Origin: Ruficoccus amylovorans
GTDB taxonomy: Bacteria; Verrucomicrobiota; Verrucomicrobiia; Opitutales; Cerasicoccaceae
NCBI RefSeq assembly: GCF_014230085.1
Contig: NZ_JACHVB010000064.1
Coordinates: 1-64,000 of the forward strand
Direction: 5' to 3'
Length of the DNA stretch: 64,000 nt
The position numbers were made by a program, and so were the translations under genes. Of the stretch, positions 25,184-32,729 are shown piece by piece (the stretch's first letter is position 1; each line of letters begins with the position of its first letter). Below the pieces are notes generated by a model. That model ran no database searches. It saw nothing but the letters and a program-made list of their open reading frames with translations, and was not told the DNA's origin.

Positions 25184-25941
25184 GCATTTTGTGCATCGAC
25201 ATTGGTAACACGCGGTTGCATCTGGGGTATGTCGAGGGGCAGAGGGTCTCCCGAACCGAGGATTTGCCGACTCGCGAGCTGGCTCAGTTGCTGCCCCAGC
25301 GGTTGGCGGAGGCGGATTTCGAGGGGGTGGCGTATTGTTCGGTTGTCCCGGCGGCTACTACGGAGCTGGAGGAATGCCTGCGAGCGGCGGGCGTCGTTGA
25401 CGGCGTACGCCTGGACCACGCACATTGTCCGGGGCTGGCCATCAGTTATCCACACCCGCCTGAGATCGGTCCTGATCGGCTGGCTAACGGCATCGGCGCG
25501 CAAGTGATTTGCGGGGCTCCCGCCATCGTGATCGACACGGGTACCGCGACGACTTTCGACCTCGTGACCCGTGCCGACGGCTATATCGGGGGCATCATCG
25601 CACCCGGTCCGGCCATGATGACCAAGTATTTACACGAAAAAACCGCTCTCTTGCCCGAGTTGAGCCTGGAGGAGCTTAAAGACCCGGGCCGGATCGGGCG
25701 CTCGACCCGTGACGCCATGAAGCTCGGCTGCGTGGTCGGCTACGGCGGGATGATCCGGGCGCTCCTGGAGCGCAGCCGGGAGGAGTTTGCGGCCCGGGGC
25801 GAGGAACTGCCCGCAGTGCTGGCCACTGGTGGGGGCACGGTTGTCTGGCTCGATCAGGCACAGGAGCCGATCAGGCAGGTGCCGTACCTGAGCCTGCTTG
25901 GGCTGGCCGAGGCCTGGCGGCGTTCGGGCGAGTCGGTGTAA
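25180..25941 (+). CDS. coaX: type III pantothenate kinase
   Basis: The 253-residue protein starts with the ASKHA phosphate loop LCIDIGNTRL (4-13) and has DTGTATTFD (about 113-121), both diagnostic of CoaX, the first step of coenzyme A synthesis. ATGA overlap with birA (four bases) shows coupling. In other bacteria birA and coaX are often adjacent or fused, so the order is expected. Confidence 0.95.
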   Translation: MSILCIDIGNTRLHLGYVEGQRVSRTEDLPTRELAQLLPQRLAEADFEGVAYCSVVPAATTELEECLRAAGVVDGVRLDHAHCPGLAISYPHPPEIGPDRLANGIGAQVICGAPAIVIDTGTATTFDLVTRADGYIGGIIAPGPAMMTKYLHEKTALLPELSLEELKDPGRIGRSTRDAMKLGCVVGYGGMIRALLERSREEFAARGEELPAVLATGGGTVVWLDQAQEPIRQVPYLSLLGLAEAWRRSGESV

Positions 25942-25963
25942 TGCCTGCTGGGTCAGCCGTCGG

Positions 25964-26090
25964 TGAAAATTGTAGATTTTATGTTTTCATCTACCCGATA
26001 ATTAATTCTTTTTGGGCCTATTAGATTAATGCGTTTCATGCGGAAAAATAATGTGTTGTTCTTTTATTTATAGGGTATTCATCTTACCCT
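25964..26090. repeat. two AT-rich inverted repeats upstream of the PEP-CTERM gene
   Basis: TGAAAA/TTTTCA (25964-25989, overlapping GTAGAT/ATCTAC) lies just after coaX, and AGGGTA/TACCCT (26072-26090) lies 36 bp before the PEP-CTERM start. The first may terminate coaX transcription; the second may be a regulator site. Neither matches a known operator. Confidence 0.3.
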
Positions 26091-26126
26091 TTGACGGGCT
26101 GAAGAACCTTGATACTCCCTAGAGCC

Positions 26127-27269
26127 ATGATTAATTCATTGGTACGCGTTGGGCTTGGAATACTGGTTGTTGTCGGGATAGCTGGAGGTGCGAAGGCTGA
26201 TTATGTGACTCTCAATTATGATGGTAGCATCCCCAATAGCTCGACTTACCTGACGGGCATCAGAGCGGACAACTCCGGGGGCGTTTATATGACCGGGGTT
26301 TATACGCCGGGAGGCAGTAGCGGCACGCAGGGGCTGATTTACCGGGGGCCTGTCATGGGGGGCGGAACCTGGTGGATTCTCAACCAACCCGGTGCGACGA
26401 CCACAAGTACGGCTCTTTACGGACCCAACACGCTGTCGAACGGAAATATCCGGGTGGCAGGCAGTTATAAAACGTCAGAGACAGGCGCCAGGGATTTGGG
26501 GCTTTTCTACGAAGGTCCGGCCGCCGGAGGGGGGACCTGGACAACGCTTACGCCCACGCACAGTGGTGAGACGACGCTCAACACCATTGCCCACAGCACG
26601 CACGGCGACTTGCTGGTGGGGAACTTTGATACGGACCTGGCCACGGGTCGCGCGTTTATTTATGACATTGTCAGCCAATCCTACCGCGAATTGACGAAAG
26701 CCGGGGTGGCCAGCATCACCGCATACGGAGTCTGGTACAACGGAGGAACGAGCTACACCATCGCAGGCGGCTACAGCGCTATCGGTAATGAAGGGCTTTC
26801 CGTTGGCTACCTGCTGGATTATGATATTGTCACAGGCGTGACGACCAACTGGACCGATTTCTACTACGACAACGCGCCCGGTGAAGACGTCATCACGCAT
26901 TTCGATGGTATCACTGGAGATGGCAATGGTGGCTATAACCTGACCGGCGACTGGATCGCCGATGGCACTTCGGGTGCCTTCTATGCCCAGGTTTCTCGGG
27001 ATGGGGAAGGAGGATTCGGGGAGGCTGACTGGCTGGACATCGCTTATCCTTCGGAGGAGGGGCTGGACGTCGATGCGACTTCGGGCAATTCGGTCTACGA
27101 GGATTATGTCATCGGGGTTTACACTGCCAATGGCGAGGGCTTGCCCAATGGATACGTCGTTCATGTTCCGGAGCCTGCGGTCTGGGCGCAGTTGGCTGGC
27201 GGCGCAGTCCTGCTTCTTCTCCTTGCTCGCAGGTGCCGCGGAGCGCGGGCCGGCTCGCGGGTGGCTTGA
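26127..27269 (+). CDS. PEP-CTERM surface/exported protein
   Basis: The 380-residue protein (ATG 26127 chosen over TTG 26109) has a signal peptide (about 1-24), a Gly/Thr/Tyr-rich beta-repeat body with recurring GGGTW and YNGGTSY segments, and a C-terminal sorting signal: VPEPAVWAQLAGGAVLLLLL followed by a basic ARRCRG tail. PEP-CTERM proteins are processed by exosortase and sent to the envelope or matrix. The body looks like a beta-propeller-type repeat, but the repeats are irregular. No exosortase gene is in the window. Confidence 0.85.
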   Translation: MINSLVRVGLGILVVVGIAGGAKADYVTLNYDGSIPNSSTYLTGIRADNSGGVYMTGVYTPGGSSGTQGLIYRGPVMGGGTWWILNQPGATTTSTALYGPNTLSNGNIRVAGSYKTSETGARDLGLFYEGPAAGGGTWTTLTPTHSGETTLNTIAHSTHGDLLVGNFDTDLATGRAFIYDIVSQSYRELTKAGVASITAYGVWYNGGTSYTIAGGYSAIGNEGLSVGYLLDYDIVTGVTTNWTDFYYDNAPGEDVITHFDGITGDGNGGYNLTGDWIADGTSGAFYAQVSRDGEGGFGEADWLDIAYPSEEGLDVDATSGNSVYEDYVIGVYTANGEGLPNGYVVHVPEPAVWAQLAGGAVLLLLLARRCRGARAGSRVA

Positions 27270-27381
27270 GCCTGCGAACCCGGTATTCAGCGTCGGTCGG
27301 GTACGGAATTCGGGATTTTCTTGGGTTGCCAGATTGGGATTTGATGGCTCAAAGTGAACAGATACGCAGCCGAACCGGCTG

Positions 27382-28449
27382 TTGAACCCTTTCGCCGCGA
27401 ACGAGTCTAACCCACGATCCTTGGAACCAGAGCAGCCAGCCATTGAAGTCCTCGATTTAACGAAGAGCTACGGTCCGCGCAAAGCGATTGACCGCATCAG
27501 TTTCGAGGTGGCCCCCGGGCAAGTAGTCGGCTTTCTCGGCCCGAACGGGGCGGGCAAGAGCACGACCATGCGTATCCTGTGCGGGATCATGCCGGCCACT
27601 TCGGGCATTGTCCGGGTGTGCGGGATCCCTGTCGCCAGCCAGTCGGGCGAGGTGAAAAAGCACATCGGCTACATGCCCGAGTCCAACCCGCTGCCCGAGG
27701 ACATGCGCGTGATCGAGTACCTGCGCTACCGCGCCCGGCTCAAAGAGATTCCGGCCCGCCGCATCCGCGACCGGGTGGAGGAGGCGATGGAGGTGTGCGA
27801 ACTGCACCGCAAGCCCCGCCGCCGCCTGATCGGGACGCTCTCGAAGGGCTTTCGGCAGCGCGTGGGCATCGCCGACGCCATCCTGGCCGAGCCGGAGGTG
27901 ATCGTGATGGACGAGCCCACCATCGGCCTGGACCCGCACCAGATCCTCAGCATCCGAAACCTGATCGACTCGCTGCGCGGGCGCATGACGGTTATTATTT
28001 CCAGCCACATCCTGCCCGAGATCGAGCTTTGCTGCGACCGGGTGATCATCATCAATCAGGGGCGGGTGGTGGCCAACGGAACCTCCCAGAGCTTGCGGGA
28101 GCGGTTCCTGCCCATGACCCGCTACCGTGTGCGCACGACGCTCCGGGCCGAGGGCATGGCGACACTCCTGCCGGCCGTCAGCCCCGAGCTGGCACTGGAA
28201 AGTTCCGCCCAGACCGAAGGCATGTGCGAGTACCTGATGGAGGCACCTTCGCATCTGGATTTGACTGAAGCCTTTATTGACGCGCTGCGCGCCCGCCAGG
28301 CCCGTATTCACGAGGTGGCCCGCCTGCAGCCGAACCTGGAGGACATCTTCATGTCCGCCACCAAACGCAGTTGGGACGAGAGTCTGCCCGAAGACAAAGC
28401 CGACGACACCCGGGAGAACGAAACGGACAAGACGCCCGCCCAGACCTGA
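27382..28449 (+). CDS. ABC transporter ATP-binding protein (GldA-like)
   Basis: From TTG 27382 (TTG 27421 is an alternative; there is no suitable ATG) the 355-residue protein has Walker A GPNGAGKST (about 54-62), the signature LSKGFRQRVG, and Walker B VIVMDEPTIGLDP. A C-terminal regulatory extension ends in a charged tail. It is the motor for the ABC-2 permease 10 bp downstream. The ATPase, permease, GldG-like and DUF4340 order resembles the Gld transporter of Bacteroidetes gliding, but other gliding genes are absent, so the cargo is unknown. Confidence 0.88.
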   Translation: MNPFAANESNPRSLEPEQPAIEVLDLTKSYGPRKAIDRISFEVAPGQVVGFLGPNGAGKSTTMRILCGIMPATSGIVRVCGIPVASQSGEVKKHIGYMPESNPLPEDMRVIEYLRYRARLKEIPARRIRDRVEEAMEVCELHRKPRRRLIGTLSKGFRQRVGIADAILAEPEVIVMDEPTIGLDPHQILSIRNLIDSLRGRMTVIISSHILPEIELCCDRVIIINQGRVVANGTSQSLRERFLPMTRYRVRTTLRAEGMATLLPAVSPELALESSAQTEGMCEYLMEAPSHLDLTEAFIDALRARQARIHEVARLQPNLEDIFMSATKRSWDESLPEDKADDTRENETDKTPAQT

Positions 28450-28459
28450 CCCTGCACCG

Positions 28460-29224
28460 ATGCGACATTTTCTGACCCTTTTTTCCCACGAATTGCGCAT
28501 GCTGCTGATCGCGCCCGCCACTTACGTGGCCTCGGTGCTGTTTCTGCTGCTGATGGGCCTGATCTACCTGCTGGTGCTCAATGAGGCGGGCACGCGGGAG
28601 GCCGACATGTCGCCCTCGGTGATGTTTTTCCAGGTCTTCTGGATTCCGGTCTTTTTCATGGTGCCGCTGCTGACCATGCGCTCCATCGCCGAGGAGCGCC
28701 GCCTGGGCACGCTGGAGACTCTGATGACGACCCCGGCCACGGCCTGGCAGGTGGTGCTGAGCAAGTTCCTGGGCGCGTATGTGTTCTACATGCTGCTGTG
28801 GGGGCTGACGATTGGCTTCCCCTTTATCGCCGCCTACGGGCTCAAAAGCACGGCGGACAAGGCCGTGGTGCTGGAGCTGGCTCCGATGCTCGGGGGGTAC
28901 CTCTTTGTCGCCCTGAGCGGAGCGCTTTACATCGGGCTGGGGATTTTCGCCAGCAGCCTGACCCGCAGCCAGTTGGTGGCCGGGATGCTGTGTTTCAGCC
29001 TGCTCTTTATCATTATCATCAGCGGGCAACTCTTGCTGAGGCTGCCGATTCAGGAGTATTCGTGGATGTACTGGCTGGAGTCGCCGCTGGAGTATATCCG
29101 CTCGTTCAAGCACCTGGAGGACTTCAGCCGCGGGGTCATCGACACGCGGCCCTTTATCCTCTACCTCAGCAACACCGCCCTGCTGCTGGGCATCACCACG
29201 CTCGTCGTCGAATCCAAGGCCTGA
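28460..29224 (+). CDS. ABC-2 type permease (GldF-like)
   Basis: The 254-residue protein starts at ATG 28460, ten bases after the ATPase stop. It has six hydrophobic segments and the cytoplasmic signature MRSIAEERRLGTLETLMTTP, typical of ABC-2 permeases of the GldF/NosY type. It should form a homodimeric or heterodimeric channel with the upstream ATPase. Its stop and the next start are one base apart, which indicates one translation unit. Confidence 0.88.
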   Translation: MRHFLTLFSHELRMLLIAPATYVASVLFLLLMGLIYLLVLNEAGTREADMSPSVMFFQVFWIPVFFMVPLLTMRSIAEERRLGTLETLMTTPATAWQVVLSKFLGAYVFYMLLWGLTIGFPFIAAYGLKSTADKAVVLELAPMLGGYLFVALSGALYIGLGIFASSLTRSQLVAGMLCFSLLFIIIISGQLLLRLPIQEYSWMYWLESPLEYIRSFKHLEDFSRGVIDTRPFILYLSNTALLLGITTLVVESKA

Positions 29225-29225
29225 T

Positions 29226-30707
29226 ATGTCCCGAATGGAAGAGTTCAGTTACGCGCGCTGGGTCCTGCGGATCAACCGGCTGGTGCAGATTATCTTGTTC
29301 GTCACGCTGGTGGGGGCGGTCAATTACATCGCTTCGCGCTCGTTCGAGCGTTACGACCTGACCAGCAACAACCGCTATTCGCTCTCGGCCGAGACCCTGG
29401 CCTATCTGGACCAGGTGCGCGAGCCAGTACGGATCATTGTGACTTCGCCGCCGGAGTCGGCTCCGCAGGAGATGCGGTTCATCTTCCGGCAGGTCAGCCG
29501 CCTGCTGCGCGAGTACGAGCTGGCCAGCAAGACCCACGGCGGCAGGCCCATGATCAACGTCGAGTACGTCAATGTTTACCGCCAGAGCGAGAAGGCGCAG
29601 GAGTTGGTTAACAAATTCGGGATCAGCCCGGACCAGGACAATGTCATCGTGGTCAGCAGCGGCGACCGCTACAAGCAGGTGCTCCCGTTGGATGTGTGGA
29701 AAACCGACCAGAACGGCGTCAGCGCTTTTCAGGGCGAGCAGGCCTTTACCTCGGCCATCCTCGACGTGACCAACCAAAACGCCAAGACCATTTACCACCT
29801 CACTGGCCACGGCGAGATGCGCCCGGACGACGTTGACCCGCTGCGCGGCTTCTCGCGGGCCTCGTACTACCTGCGTCAGCGCAATTTTTCCCAGAAGCCC
29901 CTCGATTTGATGGAAGTCCCCAAGGTGCCCGAAGACGCCGGGCTGGTCATCATCGCCGGTATCCAGACGCAACTCCTCCCGCCCGAGCAGGAGAAGCTGC
30001 GCCGCTACCTGACCGAGGACAACGGCCGTCTCGTCGTACTGCTGGAGCCGGGCAACCCGCATGGGTTGGACGATCTGTTTTACGACTGGGGCGTCATGTC
30101 CGACGACATGCTCGTGCTGGAGGCTTCGAACGAGTTTCTGGCTTCGGAAGGGGACTCGCTGGTGGGGAATTTCTCCGAGCACCCGATCACCAAGATCCTT
30201 CACGACAACCAGCTCAAGGTGCTGGTCGGGCTGAGCCGTCCGGTGCGGCAGGATCTCGGCGCACCGATTGACAACAGCCTGGAAATCACCCCGCTGATGG
30301 CTTCCTCGCCTCAGAGCTGGGCCGAGCGCGACTACCTGCGCAAGCCCATCCAGTACGACGAGGACACGGACCTCTCCGGCCCGGTCACGCTGGCCATGGT
30401 CTCGGAACGCTCGGCGGGGAACCGCTTTGGCCTGAACATCCCCGGCGGCAAGCTCGTGGTCTTCGGCAACTCCGGCCTGTTCAGTAACAACCGCTTCCCG
30501 GCGGCGGCCAACGAGACGCTCTTTCACAATCTCATCCACTGGATTCTCGACCAGGAGTCGCTGGTCAACATCGAGCCGCGCAAGCTGGAAAACTACAAGA
30601 TCAGCCTGAGCCGTCAGGACCTGATCGATACCGGGCTCCGCCTCCTGATCCTTCCCGGTGGGGTCGCCCTGCTTGGCATTATGGTCACCTTCATTCGCCG
30701 TCGCTAA
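29226..30707 (+). CDS. GldG-like ABC-associated auxiliary protein
   Basis: The 493-residue protein has N-terminal (about 18-38) and C-terminal (about 467-487) membrane helices around a large periplasmic domain. The RYDLTSNNRYSLSAETLAYL start and NAKTIYHLTGHGEMRPDD middle are typical of GldG family members. In gliding bacteria GldG works with GldA and GldF; in others it is an auxiliary protein of unknown cargo. Two bases separate it from the permease. Confidence 0.8.
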   Translation: MSRMEEFSYARWVLRINRLVQIILFVTLVGAVNYIASRSFERYDLTSNNRYSLSAETLAYLDQVREPVRIIVTSPPESAPQEMRFIFRQVSRLLREYELASKTHGGRPMINVEYVNVYRQSEKAQELVNKFGISPDQDNVIVVSSGDRYKQVLPLDVWKTDQNGVSAFQGEQAFTSAILDVTNQNAKTIYHLTGHGEMRPDDVDPLRGFSRASYYLRQRNFSQKPLDLMEVPKVPEDAGLVIIAGIQTQLLPPEQEKLRRYLTEDNGRLVVLLEPGNPHGLDDLFYDWGVMSDDMLVLEASNEFLASEGDSLVGNFSEHPITKILHDNQLKVLVGLSRPVRQDLGAPIDNSLEITPLMASSPQSWAERDYLRKPIQYDEDTDLSGPVTLAMVSERSAGNRFGLNIPGGKLVVFGNSGLFSNNRFPAAANETLFHNLIHWILDQESLVNIEPRKLENYKISLSRQDLIDTGLRLLILPGGVALLGIMVTFIRRR

Positions 30708-30722
30708 AACTTTACACCGCCC

Positions 30723-32708
30723 ATGCGCCTGAAACTCACCATCATTCTGGTCATCCTCAATCTGGCGGCGTTCTACTGGATCTACGTCCTGGAGAAGCAG
30801 TCCGACCCGCGCGAGGCGTACATGCAGGAGACGGTCAACATCCTCTCCAACGCCTCCGGCGTGGACCAGATCCGCATCCAGGTCAAAACCGCCCAGAAGC
30901 AGGAGGAGCGCGTCATCGAGCGTACCCGCAGCGGCTGGGAGATCACCAGTCCCTACGTCTGGCCCGCCAATGACAACGCCATCCAGCGTATCCTGACCCA
31001 GTTGCAGTTCCTGGAAAAGGAGGTCTCCATCCCGCTGTCCGAGATCCGGCACAGCGGGCAGAGCCTGGCTGACTTCGGGCTGGAAGACCCGTCCATCATC
31101 CTCAGCTACCGGATGGGGGGCAAGGAGGTTGCGCTCAAGATCGGTGCGCCCACCCAGCTCGGCAAGCGCGTCTATCTGCTCCCGCCCGACGGGGACGCCG
31201 TGCTCGTCGTCAGCGACGAGTTGCTCAAGGCCATCACTATCGGCCTGGCCGACCTGCGCAGCGACCGGGTCTTTGACATCCCGCTTTTCGAGGTGCGCTC
31301 ACTCACCATCGAACAGGGCGACCAGCGCTACCGCTTCGAGGAGAGCGGGGACAACTGGTGGCTGGAGTCGCCCATCCGCGTCCGCGCCGACAACGCCAAG
31401 GTGGACGCCGCTCTGGGCCAGTTGACCGCCCTGCGCAGCATCCACATCGTGCGCGATCTGCCCGGTGGCGAGAACGCCGTCTTTGCCGAGCCGTACATGC
31501 GCATCACCCTTGGGGGCAACAACCGCCGTCGTACTCTGCTGGTGGGTGCTCCAGTGCCGGAAGTGCTCCCCGGCGAGGAGCCCCAGCGCTACGCCCGCCT
31601 GGAGAACGACCGCGCCTCGGGCACGGTCTTCACGGTGGAGCAGAAGCCGCTCGAACGCCTCAGCAACTCCGCCGACCGCCTGCGCCAGCGGCAGTTTTTC
31701 GTGTTCGACCCCTCGCAGGTCAACGCCATCGAGATCACCGAGAACGAAAAGAGCCTGACCCTCCAGAAGCTCGAAAAACGCCAGGCTGACGAAAAGGAAA
31801 GCTGGCAGATTTTTCGCAAGGAGCCGGGCGGCAAGATCGTCACTCAGCCCGCCGACGCGGAGATTATCGGGCAGTTGCTAATTTCGCTGCGCACGCTCAA
31901 TGCCACCGCCTTTGCCTCCGACGCTCCCTCGGGGCAGGATCTGGAGCAGTGGGGGCTGGCCGGGCCGAAAACTGTCCGCGTCACCCTGCGCGGGGCCAGC
32001 GAGCAGACGCTCCTGCTCGGGACCGATAAGCAGAGCGACGGCCTCTACGCCAAGCTCTCCGGCGAGCCTTTTGTTTACAAGGTCGGGAGCCTGATCCTTA
32101 ACCAGATCAACTCCGAGCCGCTGACTTACCGCAGCCGCGTGCTCGACCAGAGCATGGCCGGGGCCCGGGTGGTGGGGCTCACCCTGACCGACCTGGACGG
32201 CGACAAGGAACTGCTCGCGGCCAAGCTCGACACGCAGAAGGAAACCTGGAGCACCCACTGGGCCTCGCTGCCGGAGAAGGAGCGCGAAGCCGCGCTCGAC
32301 CTCGTGGACGAACTGGAAAACTTCCGGGTCGGCTCCTACGCGGACAAGCCCTTTGGCGACTGGCCTGCCGGGACTTGGCGCTACCGCCTGACGGTGGACT
32401 ACTTCCTGCCCGGCAGCCAGGCTGGAGCCACCACCCAGCGTGAGTTCGATTTCGGTCCGCGCCTGAGCGCCAACAAGCAGCTTGCCGGTTTCCCGGCCAA
32501 CGGGCTGGCCTTCTACCTGACGCAGGAGATGATCGACGCGCTCTTCCCGTTGACTTTCGAGCAGGACGCGCCCGTCCTTCCGGATACACCGAAGGGCATC
32601 GAGCAGGCCGAGCCGCTGCCGCTCCCGCTGCCCGAGGCTGCCGGAGAGAAGCCGGCTCCTTCTCCGCCTGCCGCGCCCGCCGCCACGCCTGACAAGCAGG
32701 CCCCCTGA
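30723..32708 (+). CDS. DUF4340-domain protein
   Basis: The 661-residue protein has an N-terminal membrane helix (about 4-22, IILVILNLAAFYWIYVLE) and repeated periplasmic beta-rich DUF4340 units. Examples are SLADFGLEDPSIILSYRMGG near 117 and DLEQWGLAGPKTVRVTLRGA near 403. The C-terminus is Pro/Glu-rich and ends PAATPDKQAP. DUF4340 genes regularly follow GldG-like genes, so it is likely another subunit of the same envelope complex. Its function is unknown. Confidence 0.8.
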   Translation: MRLKLTIILVILNLAAFYWIYVLEKQSDPREAYMQETVNILSNASGVDQIRIQVKTAQKQEERVIERTRSGWEITSPYVWPANDNAIQRILTQLQFLEKEVSIPLSEIRHSGQSLADFGLEDPSIILSYRMGGKEVALKIGAPTQLGKRVYLLPPDGDAVLVVSDELLKAITIGLADLRSDRVFDIPLFEVRSLTIEQGDQRYRFEESGDNWWLESPIRVRADNAKVDAALGQLTALRSIHIVRDLPGGENAVFAEPYMRITLGGNNRRRTLLVGAPVPEVLPGEEPQRYARLENDRASGTVFTVEQKPLERLSNSADRLRQRQFFVFDPSQVNAIEITENEKSLTLQKLEKRQADEKESWQIFRKEPGGKIVTQPADAEIIGQLLISLRTLNATAFASDAPSGQDLEQWGLAGPKTVRVTLRGASEQTLLLGTDKQSDGLYAKLSGEPFVYKVGSLILNQINSEPLTYRSRVLDQSMAGARVVGLTLTDLDGDKELLAAKLDTQKETWSTHWASLPEKEREAALDLVDELENFRVGSYADKPFGDWPAGTWRYRLTVDYFLPGSQAGATTQREFDFGPRLSANKQLAGFPANGLAFYLTQEMIDALFPLTFEQDAPVLPDTPKGIEQAEPLPLPLPEAAGEKPAPSPPAAPAATPDKQAP

Positions 32709-32729
32709 CGCCGCTTAAGCCCGATCCTC

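Noticed and set aside
29193-31052. A 619-codon minus-strand frame.
   Set aside because: It is antisense to the GldG-like and DUF4340 genes, and lacks any signal or domain pattern.
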